Virus record (IMG/VR): IMGVR_UViG_3300047094_000987 | Location: 1 to 60,202 of that record | DNA from: a virus | DNA length: 60,202 nucleotides | Strand: one strand, 5' to 3' | Shown here: piece after piece, positions 6,790 to 13,981 of the stretch | How the letters are laid out: each line of letters begins with the position of its first letter | Position numbering within the stretch: position 1 is the first letter of the stretch | Translations under genes and position numbers: made by a program | Notes under the pieces: model-generated | Database searches by the model: none | The model's input: the letters and a program-made list of their open reading frames with translations, nothing else | Told to the model about the DNA's origin: nothing

Positions 6790-7576
6790 TTCTCCACGAA
6801 TCATACCTACAATAGAACCTCCTGTTACTCAAACTACACAACAACCACTTATTCGTGGATTGGAAGTACCAGTTATTAATATTACAAATCCATCAATCAA
6901 TTATCCAGTCATCAATGTTCCAACACAAGAAGAATTTGATGCTGCCGTAAAAGCAGAAAAACAAAAACAAGAACAAGAACAACAAGAAAAAAGTAGAGGT
7001 TTTCCAGATCCTACTCCCCCTCCTGAACTTCCACAGATTGCTCAAACCCCTCCTACTCAAACACCCATTGCTGAAATACCAGCAGACAAACCAACAACAA
7101 CACCAACAACTTTTAGTGTTTATGGAGTCGATATTAATTTACCTGACCCTTCTCTTGTTGCTACGGCTGGTGCTGTCGCAGTAGTAACGACTGCTGCTAC
7201 AATAGCATCAACAACTGTTCTGAATGCTTTGAAGAATGCAGCAGAACCAATCATCAAAGAAGCAACAAAGAATAAGTTTAAGATTAAAATCAAACAAGTA
7301 AAGCCAGTACTACATTATGTCCTAGCAGAAGGTGGACATGTAGATGTTTTTGAATACTCTGCCGAAGGAACTCGTTTAATAGAACAAGTAACTAATGTAG
7401 AGCAATATATTCGTGACCAAGTTGAAATCAATGCTCTCTATGAGATTGATAATAAAATCATTATTGACGATGTAATCAAAGATAAGTTCACAAAAGAAGG
7501 CAAAGAAAGATTTAAACCTCTCTTTGCCCCTGCTAAAAAAATTGCTAAAAAATTATCTGCCAGATTATCTTTCTGA
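6755..7576 (+). CDS. Membrane protein D with proline-rich region, 273 aa
   Basis: Residues 1-130 are proline-rich and low complexity, with a KQKQEQEQQEK charged run. A hydrophobic Ala/Val/Thr segment (LVATAGAVAVVTTAATIAST) near 140-165 is a probable membrane helix. The C-terminal 100 residues are a soluble alpha/beta region. The ATG at 6755 has an AGGA eight bases upstream, better than the ATG at 6746. Last gene of the exported operon; its end overlaps a convergent small gene by 12 bases. Confidence 0.7.
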   Translation: MEIQPIKSVKIDSPRIIPTIEPPVTQTTQQPLIRGLEVPVINITNPSINYPVINVPTQEEFDAAVKAEKQKQEQEQQEKSRGFPDPTPPPELPQIAQTPPTQTPIAEIPADKPTTTPTTFSVYGVDINLPDPSLVATAGAVAVVTTAATIASTTVLNALKNAAEPIIKEATKNKFKIKIKQVKPVLHYVLAEGGHVDVFEYSAEGTRLIEQVTNVEQYIRDQVEINALYEIDNKIIIDDVIKDKFTKEGKERFKPLFAPAKKIAKKLSARLSF

Positions 7577-7702
7577 TGTAAATTGTGTGATAATCCATCC
7601 AATCACTAGAACTGGTAACTGGACTAAAACGTTATAAAGAATTTCTAGAAAAATATTATTCTTCTCTTTTTTACGTTTATCCTTTGCTGGTGCCGTGGTC
7701 AT
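7565..7702 (-). CDS. Small single-helix membrane protein, 45 aa
   Basis: MTTAPAKDKRKKEKNN is a basic cytoplasmic-type N-terminus followed by a hydrophobic helix (ILYNVLVQLPVLVIGWIITQF). It is the last gene of a long minus-strand series of small membrane proteins and overlaps the end of the convergent operon. Function unknown, possibly lysis-related. Confidence 0.6.
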   Translation of the reverse strand: MTTAPAKDKRKKEKNNIFLEILYNVLVQLPVLVIGWIITQFTSER

Positions 7703-7910
7703 TTTGTAACACCTTAAACAAATCTTTACTATTTAACAAACTAGTATCAAATTGTAAAGATTTTTTGCGCCCTCTTCGTGCTGGTCTCCTAACAAAACGA
7801 ATAACTTCTGGCGGTTGTTTTTTAGGAATAGGTCTTCTATTTTCAAGTATTATTCCATCGTGAGTTAGGAGTCTTGCTAAAATTAAAAAATGTAAAGATA
7901 TTCTTTTCAT
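7677..7910 (-). CDS. Basic protein, 77 aa
   Basis: A hydrophobic start (MKRISLHFLILARLL) precedes a strongly basic, Arg-rich middle (FVRRPARRGRKK). It overlaps the gene upstream by four bases and the one downstream by 26. The hydrophobic-then-basic layout resembles small membrane-associated phage proteins, but no family is recognised. Confidence 0.65.
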   Translation of the reverse strand: MKRISLHFLILARLLTHDGIILENRRPIPKKQPPEVIRFVRRPARRGRKKSLQFDTSLLNSKDLFKVLQNDHGTSKG

Positions 7911-8104
7911 TTTTTCTTCAACTTAAAGGCAGCATCACCAAGAAAAGAACCAACAGCAAGAACAAGTACTTTTGCATATGCATCTCTACTTGTACTTTCA
8001 AGTTCTACTTGACCTTCTGTACGAATCGCAACAGATTCCACAGCAGAAATCATTAGGGCACTCCAAATAATTAAGAATAGTCTTACAATATTAAAGTAAA
8101 TCAC
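7907..8104 (-). CDS. Small membrane protein, 65 aa
   Basis: N-terminal hydrophobic helix (IVRLFLIIWSALMISAV) and a weaker second one (VLVLAVGSFLGDAAF), ending in a KLKKK tail. It overlaps both neighbours by four bases. It lies in a cluster with other small membrane proteins and lysis enzymes. Confidence 0.7.
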   Translation of the reverse strand: MIYFNIVRLFLIIWSALMISAVESVAIRTEGQVELESTSRDAYAKVLVLAVGSFLGDAAFKLKKK

Positions 8105-8514
8105 TTCTTACGCTTTGCATCAAGTTCGGCAAAGTTCTTCTTCTTTGTACCACCATCATAATTCCAAGCATATCCTTCGGAAATCATCTGATCATTGAGT
8201 GAAGTTGGTTCATCATTGATAAACAGATGACCAATGATTCTTCCATACTTTTCTGTGGAGTCAGGAAGTTCCGTCTTGATTAGAATGTTTTTGGCACCTT
8301 CGCAACGATGCTTCAACCATTCTTTTGATTCGAGTCCGTATTTTTTTTCGTTCGCATCTGCTGTGCGACTTTCTGGGGTATCGACACCAGCAAGACGAAT
8401 TCTCTTAGTAAGGGAGATATCAAAACCCAAATCAATATCAGCGTCAATAGTGTCACCATCTACAACCTTATGAATTTGACGTATTCTGTAGATATAGGGA
8501 TCTTTATTGTCCAT
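8101..8514 (-). CDS. Staphylococcal nuclease-like (SNase/TNase) protein
   Basis: The 137-aa product has the SNase core: VVDGDTIDADIDLGF (calcium-binding Asp), RIRLAGVDTPESRT with the catalytic Arg and Glu, and a later EKYGRIIGHLF with the second Arg. These nucleases cut DNA and RNA using calcium. No signal peptide is visible. It could degrade host nucleic acid or act at lysis. It starts at the stop of the gene upstream. Confidence 0.88.
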   Translation of the reverse strand: MDNKDPYIYRIRQIHKVVDGDTIDADIDLGFDISLTKRIRLAGVDTPESRTADANEKKYGLESKEWLKHRCEGAKNILIKTELPDSTEKYGRIIGHLFINDEPTSLNDQMISEGYAWNYDGGTKKKNFAELDAKRKK

Positions 8515-8726
8515 TAGAAAGGAAACTTAATACTCCCAGTATTTAGTTTGGGGATAGGTAGTTTCTCAAATGCTTTGGTGACTTGCTTCTCTACAACAGC
8601 ACCAACAAATGCTTCTGGATTATCTAGAATTTTTTGTGCTTTCTGGTAAGTGATATAAGCACCCACGCCAATAGCAGCACTAATGCCTAGACTTGTGATT
8701 GATAGAATTAGACTCAGATGTTTCAT
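8514..8726 (-). CDS. Small anchored protein, 70 aa
   Basis: One N-terminal membrane helix (LILSITSLGISAAIGVGAYI) followed by an amphipathic region (FVGAVVEKQVTKAFEKLP). Its first part overlaps the 3' end of the 50-aa gene by 47 bases in another frame. Function unknown. Confidence 0.7.
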   Translation of the reverse strand: MKHLSLILSITSLGISAAIGVGAYITYQKAQKILDNPEAFVGAVVEKQVTKAFEKLPIPKLNTGSIKFPF

Positions 8727-8832
8727 CTTTCATCTCCTCAGATGCTAACTTTAATATGTAGTAAATGATGTATGCAGTAAAAGTAAGTCCACAAGATAAT
8801 ATTATAAAAACACCCCAAGGAAATTCGTCCAT
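8680..8832 (-). CDS. Small membrane protein, 50 aa, overlapping the next gene
   Basis: MDEFPWGVFIILSCGLTFTA continues into a helix (YIIYYILKLA) and a charged tail. The Shine-Dalgarno of the next gene (GAGGAG) lies within this coding frame. The out-of-frame overlap of 47 bases is the kind seen in lysis cassettes, but identity is unknown. Confidence 0.65.
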   Translation of the reverse strand: MDEFPWGVFIILSCGLTFTAYIIYYILKLASEEMKDETSESNSINHKSRH

Positions 8833-8833
8833 A

Positions 8834-9025
8834 TTACCATCCTTCCTCTTTATGTATCCAAACTTTCAGATCTTTTACATATTTTCTTAATATTTCTGCT
8901 TGTGATAAGTGCCAGTCATCTCCTGTTTTAATATATGCCTTGACGTGTTCATCAACAGCATCAAGGCATTTTTTAATTACAGGATTCCAAGGTTGCCGAA
9001 TTGGAGTATTCCATTCACGTGGCAT
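8834..9025 (-). CDS. Conserved-type small protein, 63 aa
   Basis: Soluble, helical, tryptophan-containing protein starting MPREWNTPIRQPWNPVIKK. It ends one base before the next gene. It resembles other short cyanophage proteins of unknown function. Confidence 0.7.
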   Translation of the reverse strand: MPREWNTPIRQPWNPVIKKCLDAVDEHVKAYIKTGDDWHLSQAEILRKYVKDLKVWIHKEEGW

Positions 9026-9034
9026 AAAACCTCA

Positions 9035-9148
9035 TTACTTTTTCTTACCACCGTTCTTCGCTTTCTTAGCAGTAGCATTTCCCTGGTTCTGCTTGGATTG
9101 TTTTCCACCAGCAGAACCTTTCTTACCTTTGTTTGGTGACTTAGACAT
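9035..9148 (-). CDS. Lys/Gly-rich basic peptide, 37 aa
   Basis: MSKSPNKGKKGSAGGKQ and a tail of KKK give a highly basic, disordered peptide with no hydrophobic or acidic residues, compatible with nucleic-acid or envelope binding. The ATG shares its A with the stop of the upstream gene. Too short for a family call. Confidence 0.6.
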   Translation of the reverse strand: MSKSPNKGKKGSAGGKQSKQNQGNATAKKAKNGGKKK

Positions 9149-9486
9149 TATGCTCCTGGAGTACGTGGTTGAACTTGACCCTCTTCAAGAGCTTCAACTC
9201 TTTCTTCAAGAGATGGAGCTGCTGCTTCGGGAGCAGGTGGTTCTGGTGGAGTTTCTACAAACTCTTCCCTTTTAGGTTCTGCTTTTTTTTCATCTTCTTC
9301 ATCTCCACCTTTCTTCATAGTATTAATTCCAAAGGTTGCGGCAGAGGCAGTAAAAACAGTCGCAATAAAAGTGGGGTCCATCTTGGATAGAGCCCCAGCA
9401 TAACTAGCGGTAAGAAGAGCAGCAGACCATCCAAGGATGGCAATACGAATCACTTGCCCCAAAGCATTCTCCTTTTTCTTGTCCAT
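9148..9486 (-). CDS. Two-helix membrane protein, holin candidate, 112 aa
   Basis: After a charged start (MDKKKENALGQ) come two hydrophobic segments (IRIAILGWSAALLTASYAGAL and TFIATVFTASAATFGINTM) separated by a short loop, then a long acidic, proline-rich, probably coiled C-terminus. Size, topology and location beside lysozyme and peptidase genes fit a holin. The start at 9486 was chosen because earlier in-frame ATGs fall inside the neighbouring gene. Confidence 0.65.
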   Translation of the reverse strand: MDKKKENALGQVIRIAILGWSAALLTASYAGALSKMDPTFIATVFTASAATFGINTMKKGGDEEDEKKAEPKREEFVETPPEPPAPEAAAPSLEERVEALEEGQVQPRTPGA

Positions 9487-9523
9487 CAGTGTCCGTGTGA
9501 TGAAGTCTGTAATATTTAGGATT

Positions 9524-11695
9524 TTAGAACTTAAATTTAACCTTTGCAGATACTGCTGTGTTAGAAACCCCATCATTAATTTGATGAATTCCTTCAATAA
9601 TTATCATTTCCTTATAATCAACAGAAGCATTTGCCTCGATCATTCCGCTGGTTTCATAAGAACCACCGACAGTTATGCCGAATAAATCCTTCTTCTTACC
9701 ACCAAAACGATGCGAAATATTTAGACCAACCTCACCAGAATGTGAAGTTTTGTTTATAGTATCTACGGTTCTTCTTGATTGAATAGAACCAGTTTCAGTA
9801 AAACCATCTCTCTGGTAATTACCAACGGTATATCCAACAAATGAAGTTATGTTCTTATTGAGATGCCAGAATAATCTGTTATTTACAAACCATTCTTTTC
9901 CTTGTGTTGAACTTTCATTATTAAAGATACCCTGAACATTTCTTGATACATTATATTTGTTCTGAGAGAAACCAGCATTAGTTAAGAGTGAGAATGTATT
10001 TCCACGGAACATATTAAAGAAACCATAATGACCCTTAACAAGACTAGAAGTACTATCAACACCACCTAAATCAATATTCACATTATTATACTGACCACCA
10101 ATAGTCCAAGTTGGTTTGATATCAATTTCTAATCCACCACCAATAATCAACGACTTACCAGTGTATCCATAGTCACCATAAGACCAAGCATAATAATTGT
10201 TGCTGAATACTCTTACTTTATCTGTGGTTGGTTGAGATGGTTCGTGAATGAAAAGATTTTGTAATCCACCACCAATCTTATCTAAAACTTCGTGCTGATC
10301 AATACGTCCAGAAAGAACATCGTGAGTATTGTTTGTATCAACAGAAAGAAGTAATGAACTTATAACAGTTCCATCACTATAAGTATCTTGCTGTAATAAA
10401 GGAGTTTGACTTGTAGTTGCAAAATCTCTTCTAATCTTTTGAACTCCATCTTTTTCAGATGCTGTATGAGTAACCTCAGTAGTAACAACAACTGGAAGTC
10501 CTGGTGCAGGAACAGTTACAGAGTTTAATAATGTTGGAGATTCTGGTTCAGGAGTGGGTTCTGGTGTGGGATCAGGTGTGGGCTCAGGAGTAGGTTCTGG
10601 TGTGGGCTCAGGTGTAGGTTCAGGAGTAGGTTCTGGTGTGGGTTCAGGAGTAGGTTCTGGTGTGGGCTCTGGGGTAGGTTCAGGAGTTGGAGTTGGATCA
10701 GGGGTTGGTTCTGGTGTGGGCTCTGGGGTAGGTTCTGGTTCAGGTGTTGGAGTGGGTTCTGGTTCTGGTGTAGGTTCAGGAGTTGGGGTTGGTGCTACTT
10801 CATCAACAGATGGTGCATCTGGATTGTTTGGAGCAACAGGTGTAAATGCTTGACCATTCTGTGTTGTAGTTCCAGGCTGACTATCAACTAAGAGAACTGG
10901 TGATAATGCAGTGTCTCCGAGGTTGAATACTGCAAATCCTAAGAGATAATCTCCATCAGCACCTACTTGATATGTTGAATACTGCCATCCAGTAGAACCA
11001 TAAGTTCCAGTTGAATAGTCACCAGTTCCAGGATTAGTAAACCCAAGCAGTGCATAGTTTTGAAGTTGATTATTAACTGTTACTGTTGGAGATGAACCTG
11101 TTCCTTGATAAACAAGTGATGTAATAGAACCATCATTGAAAGGAACATAATCAGTTCCAATGTAGTTCCAAGACATTGTATAAACTGTTCCAGTTTGCAA
11201 AGTCACTGACTTTGTAATCCAAGCAGCATCAGTTGGATTTGGATTTCCTAATCCAGATGCTTGTTGTTGTTGGATGAGAAGATCTTTGATTGCTTGGTTT
11301 TCTGCCGCAGTTAATCCAAGTGCTTCTGTTGCTTGGTTAAATGTTGCTTGACCATTTGGTTGCAATGCAGCACCAGCATCTCCATAAGGAGCAAACTCCC
11401 AAGTTGTTGGTGTTACTGCGGGTGCGTGGTATGGGTTAGGAGAACCATCTTGGAGAGTTGGACTTCCTACTGCTCCGTGAGAGGGTGCATTGAAGATTAC
11501 TGGATTATCGACAACACTAACACCAGTTCCCTGCCCAGTGATTGTGCTGTCTAATGTTCCTGTTTGATTTCCAGTATTCCAACCTGAGGTATTTCCAGAC
11601 TCAAAATCTGTACCAGAAATAGTATCTGCAAATGCAGTTGGTGCTCCCATTAAAAGAGCAGACGCTAAAACAAGCGCCTTCTTAGCGTAAGACAT
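9524..11695 (-). CDS. Autotransporter-like outer membrane protein with PEPT repeats, 723 aa
   Basis: Signal peptide [20 protein letters not shown] (to FA-D), then a beta-rich extracellular-type region (about 25-290), a long PTPEPTPEP repeat linker (about 300-385), and a C-terminal region of about 300 residues whose strands are amphipathic and end in KVKFKF, as in outer membrane beta-barrels and type V autotransporters. It should insert in the host outer membrane and present the N-terminal domain outside. The start has a good GAGG ribosome site and a structured 140-base leader. A virion adhesin is an alternative, but the signal peptide argues against it. Confidence 0.75.
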   Translation of the reverse strand: MSYAKKALVLASALLMGAPTAFADTISGTDFESGNTSGWNTGNQTGTLDSTITGQGTGVSVVDNPVIFNAPSHGAVGSPTLQDGSPNPYHAPAVTPTTWEFAPYGDAGAALQPNGQATFNQATEALGLTAAENQAIKDLLIQQQQASGLGNPNPTDAAWITKSVTLQTGTVYTMSWNYIGTDYVPFNDGSITSLVYQGTGSSPTVTVNNQLQNYALLGFTNPGTGDYSTGTYGSTGWQYSTYQVGADGDYLLGFAVFNLGDTALSPVLLVDSQPGTTTQNGQAFTPVAPNNPDAPSVDEVAPTPTPEPTPEPEPTPTPEPEPTPEPTPEPTPDPTPTPEPTPEPTPEPTPEPTPEPTPEPTPEPTPEPTPEPTPDPTPEPTPEPESPTLLNSVTVPAPGLPVVVTTEVTHTASEKDGVQKIRRDFATTSQTPLLQQDTYSDGTVISSLLLSVDTNNTHDVLSGRIDQHEVLDKIGGGLQNLFIHEPSQPTTDKVRVFSNNYYAWSYGDYGYTGKSLIIGGGLEIDIKPTWTIGGQYNNVNIDLGGVDSTSSLVKGHYGFFNMFRGNTFSLLTNAGFSQNKYNVSRNVQGIFNNESSTQGKEWFVNNRLFWHLNKNITSFVGYTVGNYQRDGFTETGSIQSRRTVDTINKTSHSGEVGLNISHRFGGKKKDLFGITVGGSYETSGMIEANASVDYKEMIIIEGIHQINDGVSNTAVSAKVKFKF
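10550..10790 (-). repeat. Tandem repeats encoding PEPT linker
   Basis: Imperfect 12- and 18-base units (GGTTCTGGTGTG, GGCTCAGGAGTA variants on the plus strand) repeated about twenty times, coding the PTPEPTPEP linker. Repeat number probably varies between relatives. Confidence 0.9.
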
Positions 11696-11835
11696 AAAAA
11701 GTCCTCTATGACTCAGTGTGTACTAAACGAAACAAACCGAAGTTTTGTTTAAAAGTAAAGTATTCACCAAGTCCAGAGGACTCGGGGTATGTAGATTCAG
11801 ACCAGTTAAGATCAGGAATCAGTATTGATTTTAAC

Positions 11836-11843
11836 TATTTATC
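11836..11843 (-). promoter_or_regulatory. Late promoter GATAAATA before autotransporter-like gene
   Basis: Late-type octamer overlapping the stop of the lysozyme gene. The 140-base leader after it (11696-11835) contains a hairpin with UUCG loop (AAACAAAACTTCGGTTTGTTT without its flanks) and a second AGTCC/GGACT stem. Confidence 0.55.
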
Positions 11844-12510
11844 CTTTTTTCCATGCTTCACCTTCTGCCTTTCTTCTACGAGCAAGACCTGCTTCTACAT
11901 TTGAACCAGGATTGCGATAGAGATAAAGAGCATCGGGAACTAAGTCCCATTCTTTATTCTTTAGGCGTTTAGTAATAGTATTAAAGTTATCACCACCGTA
12001 GAAACCAGCGCCGAGATTATAAGCAAAGCTGAGCAGAGCGCCTCTTTTTCCATCTGACATTTCATTCCAATGAGGGATCTTACGAAGTGAAGGAAGAAAC
12101 TGATTCTTACACTGACTGATCAGTAATTCATCTGCTTCTGCCTGAGTAATGGTATCGCCCATATGAAATGGCGATCCATCCTTCTTACGAGTAGAACCCC
12201 AACCAATTGTGATTGGAAGTCCACCAGTCAGAGGATCTGGATATGCTTTAAGGTGGCATCCTTCAAACTCTTTGATGAGTTTTAGACCCATCATAGGCAT
12301 ATCGTCACCACCAGATACAGAAGCGGCAGCAGATGGTGCTGATGCTGGTGCCGCATTACCCTTTTTTCCGCGATAAATTTCTGCCCAATCAACATTATCT
12401 TCAAGATACTTAACTGGTAAATTATCTTCCAACCACTGAACTGCTTTTACATGATTAGGGTTTTTCTCGTCGTAAAATTTAAAAAAGTTGTGTAGATCAA
12501 TTCTTGCCAT
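11839..12510 (-). CDS. T4-type lysozyme (GH24 endolysin) with N-terminal module
   Basis: Residues 1-45 form a module (LHNFFKFYDEKNPNHVKAVQ...WLEDNLP) also present on the next peptidase gene. After an Ala/Ser linker comes a GH24 lysozyme domain: LIKEFEGCHLKAYPDPLTGG and ITIGWGST supply the catalytic Glu, Asp and Thr triad. The 223-aa enzyme cuts peptidoglycan glycan strands at lysis or entry. It begins inside the 3' end of a 45-aa gene. Confidence 0.92.
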   Translation of the reverse strand: MARIDLHNFFKFYDEKNPNHVKAVQWLEDNLPVKYLEDNVDWAEIYRGKKGNAAPASAPSAAASVSGGDDMPMMGLKLIKEFEGCHLKAYPDPLTGGLPITIGWGSTRKKDGSPFHMGDTITQAEADELLISQCKNQFLPSLRKIPHWNEMSDGKRGALLSFAYNLGAGFYGGDNFNTITKRLKNKEWDLVPDALYLYRNPGSNVEAGLARRRKAEGEAWKKG

Positions 12511-12634
12511 TGTTACCTCCGAAATACCTTTGATAAAGATCGTTTGCTTCCTTGTGTTTACCGTTATTAGTCAGATCCTTAATTACTTTAAGTATCTTTC
12601 TCTTAAAATTAATCGAAGATTCTTCCCCATCCAT
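12497..12634 (-). CDS. Small basic protein, 45 aa
   Basis: A strong AGGAGG lies five bases before this ATG (12634). The product MDGEESSINFKRKILKVIKD is a single amphipathic helix with a GGNNGKN tail. It is placed between the two cell-wall enzyme genes and overlaps both. Function unknown, perhaps a regulator of lysis. Confidence 0.65.
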   Translation of the reverse strand: MDGEESSINFKRKILKVIKDLTNNGKHKEANDLYQRYFGGNNGKN

Positions 12635-13280
12635 CATTGCCTCCTGGGCACCACCGGTGCTTGAGAACTGCTTTGGTGTAAATGGTCTTCTTACCATTCG
12701 TTACAGGACCAGTATAGTTATCGTTGAGAGAACCATATGGATCGTTGATGTAATATCCTTTGCCATCTGGTGTCTTACCAATGACTACACACATGTGCCC
12801 ACCAGTAGGAGCAGATAGAGAACCACGATGGAGAATACCAATAACAACAGGTTTACCTCTATCAAGGCTCTTATCAATATCAGCAAAAGAAAGATTGTAA
12901 CTAAAGTGTGACTTAATACCATAACCTGCGAGAACTTTTGTCTGTACCGCATGGTCAGTCGTATCGCCAATCGCAAATACTTTCTTGACATATTCATCAT
13001 CACCTTTAATGCTTCCTGGTTTGAGGAAAGCAAGACACATAGCACACGATGAACTATTGCAAGTTCTGTGTGCATCTCTATAATTATCTACTTGATTGAA
13101 GTAGGGAACTGCAAGAACTTCTGGAGTTGGTGGTTTAGTTCTATACATTCCAATCCAATCAGTCTCAGCATCATCTAAGAATTCAGCAGGAAGGTTATCT
13201 TCTAACCATTGAACTGCTGCTACGTGATTTGAATTGTTTTCGTCGTAATACTTGAAAAAGTTGTGAAGGTCAAGTGTCAT
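12609..13280 (-). CDS. C39-like cysteine peptidase with shared N-terminal module
   Basis: Residues 1-45 (LHNFFKYYDENNSNHVAAVQ...WLEDNLP) match the lysozyme N-terminus. The rest resembles peptidase C39-like family 2: VPYFNQVDNY, CNSSSCAM with a likely nucleophile Cys, GGHMCVVIGK with His and INDPYG with Asp/Asn. It would cut peptides, probably peptidoglycan cross-links. The paired modules suggest both enzymes are docked to the same site, either the virion or the wall. Confidence 0.8.
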   Translation of the reverse strand: MTLDLHNFFKYYDENNSNHVAAVQWLEDNLPAEFLDDAETDWIGMYRTKPPTPEVLAVPYFNQVDNYRDAHRTCNSSSCAMCLAFLKPGSIKGDDEYVKKVFAIGDTTDHAVQTKVLAGYGIKSHFSYNLSFADIDKSLDRGKPVVIGILHRGSLSAPTGGHMCVVIGKTPDGKGYYINDPYGSLNDNYTGPVTNGKKTIYTKAVLKHRWCPGGNDGWGRIFD

Positions 13281-13458
13281 CTTCCTCTCCTATGTATTCT
13301 AATGAGAAAATATCATGCTCTACAATTTCAGGATCCAACCACTCACAAAATTCGGTTTGGATCGCACGGGCATCTTCAATATTTTTCTCACAGAGAGTAT
13401 GAATACGGTCAACTGCCCAATCATGCGTCTCTCGAAGAGTCTGTTCCAAAGTTACCAT
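13270..13458 (-). CDS. Small acidic protein, 62 aa
   Basis: MVTLEQTLRETHDWAVDRIH begins an acidic helical protein ending GEEDDT. It overlaps the genes on both sides (11 and 38 bases). No family recognised. Confidence 0.65.
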   Translation of the reverse strand: MVTLEQTLRETHDWAVDRIHTLCEKNIEDARAIQTEFCEWLDPEIVEHDIFSLEYIGEEDDT

Positions 13459-13870
13459 AATCTTTTCGCATATAGCGGCCTAGAATATTGCTATTGTAGT
13501 ACGCAGGCGATCCGTCGTCAAGAGATTCTTTCAACACATTATTTAGAAAAAGTTGTTTTGTTTCTTCATAATTACAATCACCCTTTGTCTTATGAAGACT
13601 TATAATTTCTCTATTGAAAAACTCTTTACCATACTTTTTTATATCTTCTTTGAGTTCTGGACAAGATCCGTAGTACTTCTTCCAATCAGATTCTTGTTTA
13701 ACTCTTCTAGATTTACCTTTTGGTGTGCGGTAAGACCAAAAATACTTCCTACCCCAATATTTACGATTATTCTTATTACAAGATATAAGATATACAAAAC
13801 CAAAATTATCTTGAATATCAGAAGACTCAAAAATTTCCCCATTGAATCTCCAAGGGTTTTCATAACTCAT
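13421..13870 (-). CDS. GIY-YIG-like nuclease fold protein, 149 aa
   Basis: GFVYLISCNKNNRKYWGRKYF near residues 25-45 resembles the VY...YxGR core of GIY-YIG nucleases, followed by DWKKYYGSC and KKYGKEFFNREI, features of Seg-like homing endonucleases. An insertion of a charged loop (SRRVKQESDW) is unusual. Two candidate promoters lie upstream: a late GATAAATA at 24 bases and a sigma-70 cassette. It could be a homing endonuclease or a derived structural gene. Confidence 0.55.
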   Translation of the reverse strand: MSYENPWRFNGEIFESSDIQDNFGFVYLISCNKNNRKYWGRKYFWSYRTPKGKSRRVKQESDWKKYYGSCPELKEDIKKYGKEFFNREIISLHKTKGDCNYEETKQLFLNNVLKESLDDGSPAYYNSNILGRYMRKDYGNFGTDSSRDA

Positions 13871-13893
13871 ACTATAAGATCTTTATGAGCTAT

Positions 13894-13901
13894 TATTTAT
13901 C
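13894..13901 (-). promoter_or_regulatory. Late promoter GATAAATA
   Basis: Late-type octamer 24 bases before the GIY-YIG-like gene, inside the divergent promoter region 13871-13981. Confidence 0.55.
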
Positions 13902-13948
13902 TTCAACGGGAACAAAGCGATTCTACTTATGTTTTGAGTGTTTGTCAA
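13899..13948 (-). promoter_or_regulatory. Early promoter cassette, copy 1
   Basis: TTGACA (13943-13948), 17-bp spacer, TAGAAT (13920-13925), then conserved TTTGTTCCCGTTGAAGAT. From 13899 to 13930, 30 of 32 bases match copy 2 at 59483-59514 in inverted orientation. It reads toward the GIY-YIG-like gene and the lysis block. Confidence 0.75.
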
Positions 13949-13954
13949 GGGGTT

Positions 13955-13962
13955 GATAAATA
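13955..13962 (+). promoter_or_regulatory. Late promoter GATAAATA of tail-fibre block
   Basis: Plus-strand octamer 19 bases before the ATG at 13982, showing that the true start is MAVYVNN rather than the longer TTG frame that would begin upstream of this promoter. Confidence 0.7.
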
Positions 13963-13981
13963 TTCAATAAAGAGTTATAAT

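Noticed and set aside
10550-10790. Short tandem units as a possible CRISPR array
   Set aside because: Units of 12-18 bases without spacers, in frame with a coding sequence.
10554-10853. Plus-strand frame coding a GSGVGSGVG repeat protein
   Set aside because: It is the complement of the PTPEPTPEP linker of the minus-strand gene; repeats keep all frames open.
13975-13980. TATAAT with TTGATA 17 bases upstream just before the ATG at 13982
   Set aside because: The transcript would start after the start codon, so it cannot serve this gene.
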